64,000 nucleotides of DNA from CAIWHR01 sp963734085 (GTDB lineage Bacteria; Pseudomonadota; Gammaproteobacteria; Burkholderiales; Casimicrobiaceae): NCBI GenBank assembly GCA_963734085.1, contig CAVTFT010000007.1:868001-932000 (forward strand), read 5' to 3'. Shown here piece after piece: positions 23,893 through 32,219 of this stretch. Below the pieces are notes generated by a model. That model made no database searches. It was not told the origin of the DNA and worked only from the letters and a program-made list of their open reading frames with translations. Numbering within the stretch: position 1 is the first letter of the stretch; each line of letters begins with the position of its first letter. The translations under genes and the position numbers were made by a program.

Positions 23893-25826
23893 CCGGACAT
23901 CACTTCGCCCAGAACCTGGTCGCGAAGCTTGAGACCGCAGTGCATGAGGCCGTCGGCGGCCTGCTCGAGGTTCTTCGCCGCTTCGGCCAGAACATAGAGC
24001 GTGCGGAAGTCCGCGGCATTCGCGGCGACCGACGCCTCGACGTTGCGCTCGGCTTCGTCCGTCCGCTGCTCGAGCGCAACGATGCGGTAAATCGCCTCGA
24101 GGAAGTCCTGCATGTCCTCGCGCGCGCCGCCCCGCCGCACGTGACGCGCGATTTCCACGGCCTTGACGTATTCCTGGGACCCCTGCACCAGCAACTCGCC
24201 CAGGCGTTCGAGCGGCTGCGTAAGCTGCCGGTCGCGTGGAACCTCCGGCAGGACGGCCAAATGGAAAGCGGCCTCCTCGAGGTCATCGGCGGCGTCGTCG
24301 GCGGCTTCGACCAGCGTGCGAAAGAAGGCACCGGTGACGGCGTGACGCGCCGAGTCGCGCGTCCGATTGACGAGCTCGTCCGCCCGCTTCTCCCACTCCT
24401 TCGAGCGCTTCGCGCCGCGCTCGCGCTGTTCGCGGTCGTCCGGCAGGCGACAGGCGAGCAGCGTGTCGCGGACGCCGCCGGCAATCTCGACGACATATGC
24501 GGCGTGCAGTGCCACGATGTCGAACAGCTCCTGCCGCCCCGTGCGGAAATGTGCGAACAACTCGACGCGCACCGCGTCCTGCACGTGGAACTCGGGCTCC
24601 CCTTTGCGCAGGAGCTCCGAGCACGTACGGAGCACGAACCGCAGATAGTCGCGGGTCTCGCGCAGGCCGAGCAATTCGTGCATCGGCTCGCCGATCCGGT
24701 ACTGGTCCTTGGCGGCGAACTCGAGCGCGTCGAAGACGAGTTGCTCGCCGCCGGCCTTGAGGAACGCCATGTGCCCGATGTCGGCGTCGGCAGCCCATTT
24801 GAGGAGCTTGATCGCCTCGTCGTTGAGCACGAAATTGCGCAGCCGCTTGCGCGCCTTGTTCCAGTCGATCAGAAACACGAGGCGCGAGCCCAGGAACTCG
24901 AGGAACGAGCGGAGGTCGGCACCGGACTCCGCCGCGTAGCGTCCGAGCCCGAGATGGTAGACGCCGTCCTCGATTTCGGTGTCCTTGCGCGAACGCGTGT
25001 CCTCCCACTGGATCCCGCGGCCGTCGAACAGGCTCTGGAAGAACAGGAGGCGCTGCAGGTGAACGTCGGTATACGTGACGGTGACCGCGACGCCGCCCAC
25101 GTGCACGACGAGCACATGCGCGTCCGTCGTTCCGATGTCGTTTTGAATCACCAGACGGTCGCCGCTGCGGGTCGCGGTCGTCGCGAGCCCCGGATGGTCG
25201 AACCGGAGCGGCGCCGTGCGCTGCACGCCGCGCATGAAGGCCTTCACGTGCGCGCGATCGGCCGGCGCGAGCCCGTAGGCGGTGGCGCCGTCGATCGTTT
25301 CGGTCGCAAGGGTCACCTGCAACCGGTTGAGCGCCTTGTGCACGTCCATCACGAGCAAATGCACGCTGTCGGCATCGTCGCGGTCGCCGGACGTCATCCG
25401 GTCGATCGCATCGCCGGCGATGACGTTGCCCTGGAAGTGCGCCAGCGGCGCCGCCAGCGCGGCGAATCGGCCTCGCAGCGCTTCACCGCCCTCGGCGTCG
25501 CGGAATGGAGCGAGCATCGCGTTCACGTCGTCGAGCAGCGCATGCACGATGCGGTCGGCGCCGGGAATTGCATAGGTGCCGTCGTCCCGGCGCTCCGTGG
25601 CGGCGATCACCTCGTCGCAAGCCGCGTCCGCGACCCCGCTCGCGACGCGTTCCGCCATTAGATCGGGCGCTGGCCGCGACGGGGCGTCCGCGCGCAGGCG
25701 CGCCGTCTGCAGCAGCGCGAAGAAATATTTCGCGCGGTCGTTGGCGGCGAGCGCCGCGTTGGCGAGCGCCGGAAGCAGCAGCGCGCGCTCGCCCAGCGCG
25801 TCGACGATGTGGGCTTTTTCGGTCAT
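23889..25826 (-). CDS. Large DUF47/PhoU-like protein
   Basis: This is a 645-residue cytoplasmic protein starting MTEKAHIVDALGERALLLPA. The C-terminal about 200 residues are helical and charged with a PhoU/DUF47 look (RRGGAREDMQDFLEAIYRIVALEQRTDEAERNVEA in pieces, then LAEAAKNLEQAADGLMHCG). The middle region contains HLLVMDVHKALNRLQ, a DVHLQRLLFFQSLFDGRG segment and RLVFLIDWNKARKRLR. It is the first gene of a two-gene unit with a truncated PPDK. I infer a phosphate-related or phosphorelay role from this pairing; the exact reaction is unknown. Open frame upstream of 25826 is non-coding in appearance. Confidence 0.75.
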   Translation of the reverse strand: MTEKAHIVDALGERALLLPALANAALAANDRAKYFFALLQTARLRADAPSRPAPDLMAERVASGVADAACDEVIAATERRDDGTYAIPGADRIVHALLDDVNAMLAPFRDAEGGEALRGRFAALAAPLAHFQGNVIAGDAIDRMTSGDRDDADSVHLLVMDVHKALNRLQVTLATETIDGATAYGLAPADRAHVKAFMRGVQRTAPLRFDHPGLATTATRSGDRLVIQNDIGTTDAHVLVVHVGGVAVTVTYTDVHLQRLLFFQSLFDGRGIQWEDTRSRKDTEIEDGVYHLGLGRYAAESGADLRSFLEFLGSRLVFLIDWNKARKRLRNFVLNDEAIKLLKWAADADIGHMAFLKAGGEQLVFDALEFAAKDQYRIGEPMHELLGLRETRDYLRFVLRTCSELLRKGEPEFHVQDAVRVELFAHFRTGRQELFDIVALHAAYVVEIAGGVRDTLLACRLPDDREQRERGAKRSKEWEKRADELVNRTRDSARHAVTGAFFRTLVEAADDAADDLEEAAFHLAVLPEVPRDRQLTQPLERLGELLVQGSQEYVKAVEIARHVRRGGAREDMQDFLEAIYRIVALEQRTDEAERNVEASVAANAADFRTLYVLAEAAKNLEQAADGLMHCGLKLRDQVLGEVMSG

Positions 25827-26045
25827 GGCAGTGGCCGATCGCGCGCGAGCCGCCCGCGGCCTTCGGCCAAGTTTAACCGATCGATATTGATGGGCCGATG
25901 TTCCCGTTTTGTGACAACGCCGGCGGAAGTCGCTCGTCACGGGCCGGTAACGGCCCATCCGATCGTGCGTCCGTAACCGGATTGTCATATGCGGGCCGCA
26001 TGCTGATTGTCGATCGGGCATGGCGGGCGTCGGGGGGAGAGATCG

Positions 26046-26342
26046 ATGACGGTACGATGCAGCGGCGACTGTCAGTTGATCGAAGCCACGTGGGAAAAGC
26101 AGGACTTCGAGGCCGAGATAACCCGCCGGCGATTTTCGCACGACGATTTCACGATCAGCGTGCAGCGCGTTGCGACGCGTGGTCCGTACGGGCTGCGATA
26201 CATCGTGACAGTCAAAAACATCGTCACTCACTGCGATATCGCGTACCGCGGCGGGAATCGCGAAGCGTGGGTGCGCCGCTTTGCCGTCGATCTCGCCAAA
26301 GGCGCTTTCGGCCAATCCTCCGGCACCCCGGCGAGGACGTGA
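26046..26342 (+). CDS. Hypothetical 98-residue protein
   Basis: A strong ribosome-binding site (GGGGGAGAGATCG) precedes the ATG. The product is small and soluble, with two Cys near the start (VRCSGDCQLIEATWEKQDFE) and alternating strands (DDFTISVQRVA, LRYIVTVKN, CDIAYRGGNREAWVRRFAVD). I do not recognise a family. The gene is divergent from the DUF47 gene; the 220-base intergenic region before it probably holds both promoters. Confidence 0.65.
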   Translation: MTVRCSGDCQLIEATWEKQDFEAEITRRRFSHDDFTISVQRVATRGPYGLRYIVTVKNIVTHCDIAYRGGNREAWVRRFAVDLAKGAFGQSSGTPART

Positions 26343-26424
26343 CGGCCGTACGAGCCGGGTCTTCCTGCTTTCGGCACCGGCATTCGCCCGCCGCCCGCGA
26401 TCCTATCCGCCGGTCGGCCCCACG

Positions 26425-26430
26425 TATAAT
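26425..26430 (+). promoter_or_regulatory. Candidate -10 box (TATAAT) upstream of dgkA
   Basis: A perfect TATAAT stands in a GC-rich stretch about 90 bases before the dgkA ATG. The region 17 bases upstream lacks a good -35 hexamer, so the assignment is tentative. Confidence 0.35.
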
Positions 26431-26518
26431 CCCCGCCGCCGGCCGACGACGTCGTTGCGACGCCCTGTGAAGCGCCGGCTGCCCTCCATAGCCCGTCGCC
26501 TTCTGCTCCCCTCCGACC

Positions 26519-26941
26519 ATGCTCGTTCCCGATGCTTCCGAGAGCCCGCACAAAGGACGGCGCGGCATCCGGCGCCTGATCAATGCATTCTTCTATTCGC
26601 TTTCCGGGCTGGCGCTCGCCTATCGGCACGAAAGCGCGTTCCGCCAGGAGGTCGCGCTCGCCGCGGCCCTGATTCCGCTCGCGTGCATCCTGCAGGTCGA
26701 CGCGATCGCGCGCGTCCTGCTGATCGGCTCGGTGCTCCTGGTCCTGGTCGTGGAACTGCTCAATTCCAGCATCGAGGCAGCCATCGACCGGATCAGTCTC
26801 GATACCCATCGGCTGTCCAAGCGTGCAAAGGACCTGGGCAGCGCGGCGGTGCTGATCGCTCTGGCCGCGCTCGCGGTCACATGGGCACTTCTTGCCGGCC
26901 CTGAATTGCTGCGCATCGGCGCCGCGGTGCTGGCGAGGTGA
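26519..26941 (+). CDS. dgkA: Diacylglycerol kinase
   Basis: This small inner-membrane kinase recycles diacylglycerol to phosphatidate. The family pattern is clear: RLINAFFYSLSGLALAYRHESAFRQE near the N-terminus (shown here as overlapping segments of one helix), three membrane helices, and the active-site helix ELLNSSIEAAIDRISLDTH. KRAKDLGSAAV precedes the third helix. At 140 residues it is slightly longer than E. coli DgkA because of an about 20-residue N-terminal extension. Confidence 0.95.
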   Translation: MLVPDASESPHKGRRGIRRLINAFFYSLSGLALAYRHESAFRQEVALAAALIPLACILQVDAIARVLLIGSVLLVLVVELLNSSIEAAIDRISLDTHRLSKRAKDLGSAAVLIALAALAVTWALLAGPELLRIGAAVLAR

Positions 26942-27069
26942 CTCCGAAAGGACGCGCGGCGGGACATCGGCAACGATGAACGCGACCTGCGTCTGGCGGG
27001 GCGCTCCCAAGTTTTACGCCGCCGGTGTTACGGCGACATAAAGGTTCGATGACAGCCGCGCGTGTGCGG

Positions 27070-28548
27070 TCACGTCCCTTTGCGCCAGGCAAAGCCCATC
27101 TCCGCCCACTCGGTTCGTTCCCGCGCAAGCACGTACGCCGTCAGCGGATGCGATTTGAGCCACCGCGCCGCAACGTCGAAGCGGATCCGTGGGGTCACGC
27201 TGAGCAACGCGCGTGGCGGGTCGATCGGCCGCCGCGCGTGGTGCAGCAGCACCGCGAGTCGCAGCGCGAGCAGCTGTGCGCGAAATGCAGCGCTTCCGAG
27301 CAGCGGCGCCATTTTTGACAGGCTGCCGCGGCAGCCCAGCACGAGGTTCGCGAGATCCTGCTGCTCGCCGGCGGAAAACCCCGGCATGTCCGCATTGCGC
27401 AGGATGTACGCGCCGTGCTTGTGAAATCCGGTGTGCGACACCGAGAACCCCGTTTCGTGGAGTAGTCCCGCCCAGTGGAGGCGCTGCAGTGCCGCGGGGT
27501 CCGCGTTGGGTCGAGCCTTCCGAAAAAGCGAGACCGCAAGCAGCGCCACGCGTGTCGCATGCTCGCGGTCGATCCGGTAACGGGCGATGAATTGCTCGAT
27601 CGTCGCCACGCGGACGTCGCGCCGCACCGTCCGGCCGAGGAGGTCGTAGAGGACCCCCAGCCGCAGCGCGCCACCGACCGGATTGATCCGCGGGACGTCG
27701 AGCTCGGCGAGTGCCGCCGTCATGATCGCGAGGCCGGCTGCCAGCACCGGCGCGCGCTCCGGCTTCAATGCCGCAAGCTCGAGACGACTCACGTGACCGG
27801 CGCCGACCATCCGTTTGCGCAGGCGCCCGAGGCCTTCGCGCGTGATGCCGGCGGCAGACAGCCCGTTCTGTTCGAGAATTTCGGCCAGCGCCAGCGCGGT
27901 GCCCGACGACGCGTAGGCCTCGTGCCATTGGTCGCGGGCGAACGCGCGCGCGATCGCTTCGATTTCGGCGCGCGCCGTCGTGTCGGCCGCCGCGAACGAA
28001 GTCGCGGCAAGGCCTCCGTCGGCGAAATAGCGCTGCGTCAGTCCCACGCAACCGATCTTCAGCGATTCCAGCCGCTCCGGCACGAGCCCGCGCCCGATGA
28101 TGAATTCGGTGGAGCCGCCGCCGATGTCGATCACGAGCCGCGGCTCGCTCGAGGCCGGCAGCACGTGCGCCACTCCGTTGTAGATGAGGCGCGCCTCCTC
28201 GTGCCCGGTGATGACATCGATCGGGAAGCCGAGCGCGCGCTCGGCCTGCGGCAGGAACATCCGCGCGTTGGCGGCGACGCGGAACGTGTTCGTCGCGACC
28301 GCGCGCACCGCGGATGGGTGGAGGCCCTTGATCCGCTCGCCGAACCGCGCGAGGCATGCGAGCGCCGCGCGTCGCGCCTCCGGCGTCAGACGGCCCTTGG
28401 CGTCGACGCCCGCGCCGATACGCAGCGTCTCGCGCCACGTATCGAGACGATAGATCTGGTCGCCCTCGACGCGCCCGAGCTCGAGCCGGAAGCTGTTCGA
28501 GCCCATGTCGACGACGGCGAGCGTTTCGGCGGCAGCGGGACGCGGCAT
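27070..28548 (-). CDS. ppx: Exopolyphosphatase (Ppx/GppA family)
   Basis: This 492-residue enzyme hydrolyses polyphosphate ends, or pppGpp. The sugar-kinase/Hsp70 fold motifs are LAVVDMGSNSFRLELGR (phosphate 1) and RLVIDIGGGSTEFIIG (phosphate 2), with HPSAVRAVATNTFRVA between them. The C-terminal half has an HD-like helical domain (LLHETGFSVSHTGFHKHGAY). The start at 28548 gives MPRPAAAETLAVVD; longer open frame upstream overlaps the divergent ilvA region. Located 10 kb from ppk1 rather than beside it. Confidence 0.95.
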   Translation of the reverse strand: MPRPAAAETLAVVDMGSNSFRLELGRVEGDQIYRLDTWRETLRIGAGVDAKGRLTPEARRAALACLARFGERIKGLHPSAVRAVATNTFRVAANARMFLPQAERALGFPIDVITGHEEARLIYNGVAHVLPASSEPRLVIDIGGGSTEFIIGRGLVPERLESLKIGCVGLTQRYFADGGLAATSFAAADTTARAEIEAIARAFARDQWHEAYASSGTALALAEILEQNGLSAAGITREGLGRLRKRMVGAGHVSRLELAALKPERAPVLAAGLAIMTAALAELDVPRINPVGGALRLGVLYDLLGRTVRRDVRVATIEQFIARYRIDREHATRVALLAVSLFRKARPNADPAALQRLHWAGLLHETGFSVSHTGFHKHGAYILRNADMPGFSAGEQQDLANLVLGCRGSLSKMAPLLGSAAFRAQLLALRLAVLLHHARRPIDPPRALLSVTPRIRFDVAARWLKSHPLTAYVLARERTEWAEMGFAWRKGT

Positions 28549-28660
28549 GGTGCGGCGGAGCGTAGCAGAAATGGCCGTCGCGTCGTACGGGGCGACGATT
28601 TCCGGCGTCGCGCCTTTCCTGCTACGCTCGCGGAGCTTTCCGGCTGCCGTGCAATCCGCC

Positions 28661-30175
28661 ATGCCCATCGACTATCTGCAGAAGATCCTCACCGCCAAGG
28701 TCTACGACGTCGCGATCGAATCGCCACTCGACCTCGCGCCGACGCTGTCGCGGCGCCTCGGCAATCGGGTGCTCCTGAAGCGCGAGGATCAGCAGCCGGT
28801 GTTCTCGTTCAAGTTGCGCGGCGCGTACAACCGGATGGCGCACCTCTCCGCGGCCGAACGCGCACGCGGCGTGATCGCCGCGTCGGCGGGCAACCACGCC
28901 CAGGGCGTCGCTCTCGCCGCACAAAAGCTCTCCTGCAAAGCGACGATCGTGATGCCGGTCACCACGCCCCACATCAAGATCGCGGCGGTCGAAGCCCGCG
29001 GCGCGAAGGTGGTTCTGCACGGCGATTCGTACAGCGATGCCTACGCGCGAGCGCTCGAGATGATGAAGGAATCGCGCGCGACGTTCGTGCATCCGTACGA
29101 CGATCCGGACGTGATCGCCGGACAGGGCACGATCGGCATGGAGATCCTGCGGCAGTGGCAGGGTCCGCTCGACGCGATCTTCGTCGCCGTCGGCGGCGGC
29201 GGCCTCATCGCCGGCATCGCGTCGTACGTGAAGCGGGTGCGGCCCGAGGTCAGGGTGATCGGCGTGCAGCCCGTCGACTCGGATGCGATGACCCGCTCGC
29301 TTGCTGCGGGCCGCCGCGTGAAGCTCGCGCATGTGGGCCTCTTCGCCGACGGCGTCGCGGTCAAGCAGGTCGGTGCGGAGACCTTCCGCATCGCGCGGGA
29401 GCTGGTCGACGAGATGGTGCTGGTCGATACCGACGCGACCTGCGCGGCGCTGAAGGATGTCTTCGAGGACACGCGGTCGATCCTCGAGCCGGCGGGCGCG
29501 CTCGCGATCGCGGGCCTCAAGACCTGGGTCGAGCGGCACCGCACCAAGGACCGGACGTTCGTCGCGATCGCCTGCGGCGCGAACATGAACTTCGACCGGC
29601 TGCGTTTCGTCGCCGAGCGCGCGGAGTTGGGCGAGAAGCGCGAAGCGATCATCGCCGTGACGGTGCCCGAGCGACCAGGGAGCTTCCGGGCGTTCTGTCG
29701 GCTCCTCGGCAAGCGCTCGGTCACCGAATTCAACTACCGCTATGCCGATGCGCGAATCGCCCATCTCTTCGTCGGGATCGAAGTCGCCAATCGGCACGAG
29801 AGCGATCATCTGCTCGCCGAGCTGCGGCGCCACCGGATCGAGGCGCTCGACTTGACCGACAATGAAATGGCGAAGCTGCACGTCCGCCATCTGGTCGGCG
29901 GCCATGCACCGGCCGCGGAAAACGAGATTCTCTACCGATTCGAATTCCCCGAGCGTCCGGGCGCGCTGATGCAGTTCCTGAACAGCATGAGCCGCGGCTG
30001 GAACATCAGCCTCTTCCACTACCGCAACCACGGCGCGGATTACGGCCGCGTGCTCGTCGGCATGCAGGTGCCGCCGTCCGACAAGGGCGAATTTCGCGAG
30101 TTTCTGGACCGGCTCGGCTACGACTATGTCGACGAGACGGCGAACCCCGCCTATCGGATGTTCCTCGGTCGCTAG
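28661..30175 (+). CDS. ilvA: Threonine ammonia-lyase, biosynthetic
   Basis: This 504-residue PLP enzyme makes 2-oxobutanoate from threonine, the first step to isoleucine. The PLP lysine is Lys51 in VFSFKLRGAYN; ASAGNHAQGVALAA and the phosphate loop VGGGGLIAGIA follow. Two ACT-like regulatory domains occupy residues from about 320: VTVPERPGSFRAFCRLLG and FEFPERPGALMQFLNSM. This two-ACT length is the allosterically inhibited IlvA form. The gene is divergent from ppx with a 112-base gap. Confidence 0.97.
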   Translation: MPIDYLQKILTAKVYDVAIESPLDLAPTLSRRLGNRVLLKREDQQPVFSFKLRGAYNRMAHLSAAERARGVIAASAGNHAQGVALAAQKLSCKATIVMPVTTPHIKIAAVEARGAKVVLHGDSYSDAYARALEMMKESRATFVHPYDDPDVIAGQGTIGMEILRQWQGPLDAIFVAVGGGGLIAGIASYVKRVRPEVRVIGVQPVDSDAMTRSLAAGRRVKLAHVGLFADGVAVKQVGAETFRIARELVDEMVLVDTDATCAALKDVFEDTRSILEPAGALAIAGLKTWVERHRTKDRTFVAIACGANMNFDRLRFVAERAELGEKREAIIAVTVPERPGSFRAFCRLLGKRSVTEFNYRYADARIAHLFVGIEVANRHESDHLLAELRRHRIEALDLTDNEMAKLHVRHLVGGHAPAAENEILYRFEFPERPGALMQFLNSMSRGWNISLFHYRNHGADYGRVLVGMQVPPSDKGEFREFLDRLGYDYVDETANPAYRMFLGR

Positions 30176-30544
30176 GTCTGTCCGCGGTCATGGTTGCGGG
30201 GCTGCCGATCGCGCGCCGCAGGTGCCCTTTTGCGGCGGTCCGGCCCCCCGCTTCCCGCCGAACCCGGCCCCACGTGTCGAAAAGCCTTGGTTATCCCGGA
30301 GCTTGCGTGGGTGGCCCGCGGCCGGTTTCCGACGCCGAGGGGCAGGGAATGCCGCGCAGCGGCAGGGCGAACCCCGAAAACTTGGCTCCATGTTGCAAAA
30401 TGGTCGCAAAGGGGCTGCCGATGCCGATTCCGGCAAGGTTTATGCTCTAGGCAGTTGGCTTGCACCATGGCAAACTTGCCGCGGTAGCGTCGCGTCTGAC
30501 ATTCGGGCGCCCCGAGGATCGGGGCGCACGCGAGGGAGAATACG
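30176..30544. other. Intergenic region before the pil-chp operon with hairpin
   Basis: This 369-base stretch contains no supported gene. A GC-rich inverted repeat at 30507-30527 (GCGCCCC / GGGGCGC, extendable to 8 bp around a 5-base AGGAT loop) lies 17 bases before the pilG start and would be in the 5' leader, next to the ribosome-binding site GAGGGAGA. The operon promoter should be upstream; a near-sigma-54 pattern at about 30383-30398 has the wrong GG-GC spacing and was not accepted. Confidence 0.5.
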
Positions 30545-30946
30545 TTGGCGGAGCAGAATACGCTGTCGGGCGTCAAGGTAATGGTGATTGACGACTCCAA
30601 CACCATTCGCCGCAGCGCCGAGATTTTCCTGCTGCAGGCCGGCTGCACGGTCATCCTCGCCGAGGATGGCTTCGACGCGCTCGCCAAGATCGCCGATCAT
30701 CAACCCGACCTGGTTTTCGTCGACATCATGATGCCGCGGCTCGACGGCTACCAGACCTGCGCGCTCATCAAGAAGAATTCCAAGTTCAACGCCACGCCCG
30801 TGATCATGCTGTCGTCGAAGGACGGGCTGTTCGATCGCGCGCGCGGGCGGATGGTGGGCTCCGACCAATACCTGACCAAGCCATTCACCAAAGAGAGCCT
30901 GCTGAAGGCCGTTGCGACGCACGTGAACCGCGCCGCGGCCGCTTGA
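30545..30946 (+). CDS. pilG: Twitching-motility response regulator PilG
   Basis: This single-domain CheY-like receiver has 133 residues and starts at TTG with GAGGGAGA upstream. Acidic pair in VMVIDDSNTIRR, phosphoacceptor Asp in LVFVDIMMPRLDG, and the KPFTKESLL lysine are present. In type IV pilus chemosensory systems PilG acts with PilB to drive extension. It is the first gene of pilG-pilH-pilI-pilJ-chpA. Confidence 0.96.
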   Translation: MAEQNTLSGVKVMVIDDSNTIRRSAEIFLLQAGCTVILAEDGFDALAKIADHQPDLVFVDIMMPRLDGYQTCALIKKNSKFNATPVIMLSSKDGLFDRARGRMVGSDQYLTKPFTKESLLKAVATHVNRAAAA

Positions 30947-31015
30947 ACGGCAACCGCGCCGTCCACTCGCTCTCGTGGCGGCGTCGGGGGGCAAAGCAAG
31001 AGACAGGGCAGAACC

Positions 31016-31381
31016 ATGGCGATCAAGAAAATTCTCATTGTCGACGACTCGCCGACGGAGCGGCATGTGCTGAACGACATGCTGACGAAGGCCGGGTTCG
31101 AGGTCATCGCCAGCGACAACGGCGAGGACGCGATCCAGAAGGCCAAGCAGCTGAAGCCCGACGTGATCCTGATGGACGTCGTCATGCCGGGATTGAACGG
31201 CTTCCAGGCCACGCGCGCGATCAGCCGCGATGCCGACACGCGCAGCATCCCGATCATCATCTGCACGTCGAAGACCCAGGAGACCGACAAGATCTGGGGG
31301 ATGCGCCAGGGGGCGCGCGATTACGTGGTCAAACCCGTGAATCGCGACGAGCTGCTCGCAAAAATCGCGGCACTCAGCTGA
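31016..31381 (+). CDS. pilH: Twitching-motility response regulator PilH
   Basis: This is a second single-domain receiver of 121 residues: KKILIVDDSPTERHVL, phosphoacceptor in VILMDVVMPGLNGFQATR, ICTSKTQETDKIWGMRQGA and DYVVKPVNRDELL. PilH counterbalances PilG in Pseudomonas. It follows pilG by 69 bases and precedes pilI by 20. Confidence 0.96.
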   Translation: MAIKKILIVDDSPTERHVLNDMLTKAGFEVIASDNGEDAIQKAKQLKPDVILMDVVMPGLNGFQATRAISRDADTRSIPIIICTSKTQETDKIWGMRQGARDYVVKPVNRDELLAKIAALS

Positions 31382-31401
31382 AACCCCACGACTAGAAAGC
31401 C

Positions 31402-31932
31402 ATGGCCCGCGCCGCCAAACTCGACCTCCGCTCGTTCCAGCAGGAGCTCGCGTCCCGTCTTGCGAACAAGACGGTCGCCCAGGTCGAATCGTCGCGGCTG
31501 GGGCTCGCGACCGGCGGCGAGCAATGGCTGATCCGGCTCGCCGACGCGGGCGAAGTGATCACCGTTCCCCCGGTCGCTGCGGTACCGCTCACCCAGCCGT
31601 GGTTCCTGGGTGTCGCGAACATCCGTGGCAATCTCTACACGGTGATCGACTTCGGAGGTTTTCTGGGACGCGACGCGGGCGCGGCGACCGGTACGCTCGG
31701 CCAAAGCCGCCTCGTGCTGTTCGGGCCTCGTGTGGGCGAGTTGCGCGCCGGCTTGGTCGTCCAGCGCGTGCTGGGCCTGCGCAACCTGGCCGAGCTTGCG
31801 CCGGCGGCTCCGCCGGATGGCGCGCCCGAGTGGTACGGCCAGCGATGGATGGACGCCGACGGCGGCGCGTGGCAGGAGATCGACCTCGCGCGCCTTGCCC
31901 AGGACAACAAATTCTTGCGGGTCGGCATTTGA
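31402..31932 (+). CDS. pilI: CheW-like adaptor PilI
   Basis: This 176-residue CheW-domain protein couples the PilJ receptor to the ChpA kinase. Core CheW segments are WFLGVANIRGNLYTVIDFGGFLG and RLVLFGPRVGELRAGLVVQRVLGL, ending LAQDNKFLRVGI. The stop codon overlaps by one base an ATG of a short unexplained ORF before pilJ. Confidence 0.95.
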   Translation: MARAAKLDLRSFQQELASRLANKTVAQVESSRLGLATGGEQWLIRLADAGEVITVPPVAAVPLTQPWFLGVANIRGNLYTVIDFGGFLGRDAGAATGTLGQSRLVLFGPRVGELRAGLVVQRVLGLRNLAELAPAAPPDGAPEWYGQRWMDADGGAWQEIDLARLAQDNKFLRVGI

Positions 31933-32219
31933 TGCCGGGCCACGCCATGCCGCGATCGATGAGCGCCGCCGGGCCGTCCCAAGGACGCCTGCGCGAGCAG
32001 GGCAAAGCCAAGGCCCGAAGGGCGCGTCTGCGAGCGCGGGCGGCGGCCGACCCCAATCTGCAACGCGGAATGCACAACGGCGCGGAGGCCGCATGGAATT
32101 GCGCCCCCGTCGGCAGCGCAGCGGCCGAATTGGCCAATGAGGCCGCAAGCGTGGGGGCACTTCGGACAAGGCGACCGGCGCATGCGAGTGCGCCACATGG
32201 AGGGACCAATGGCGCTTAA
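31932..32219 (+). CDS. Possible small basic ORF between pilI and pilJ
   Basis: A 95-codon frame begins at an ATG overlapping the pilI stop (TGATG) and ends 11 bases inside pilJ. The product would be Arg/Ala-rich (GRLREQGKAKARRARLRAR) with no membrane segment or recognised domain. Overlap at both ends fits translational coupling, but no homology can be recognised and GC-rich DNA opens frames by chance. If it is not coding, the pilI-pilJ gap is an unusually long 276 bases. Confidence 0.3.
   Translation: MPGHAMPRSMSAAGPSQGRLREQGKAKARRARLRARAAADPNLQRGMHNGAEAAWNCAPVGSAAAELANEAASVGALRTRRPAHASAPHGGTNGA

Noticed and set aside
30383..30398. Possible sigma-54 promoter (TGGC...TTGC) upstream of pilG
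   Set aside because: The GG and GC doublets are separated by nine bases instead of ten, and a sigma-54 promoter tolerates almost no spacing change.
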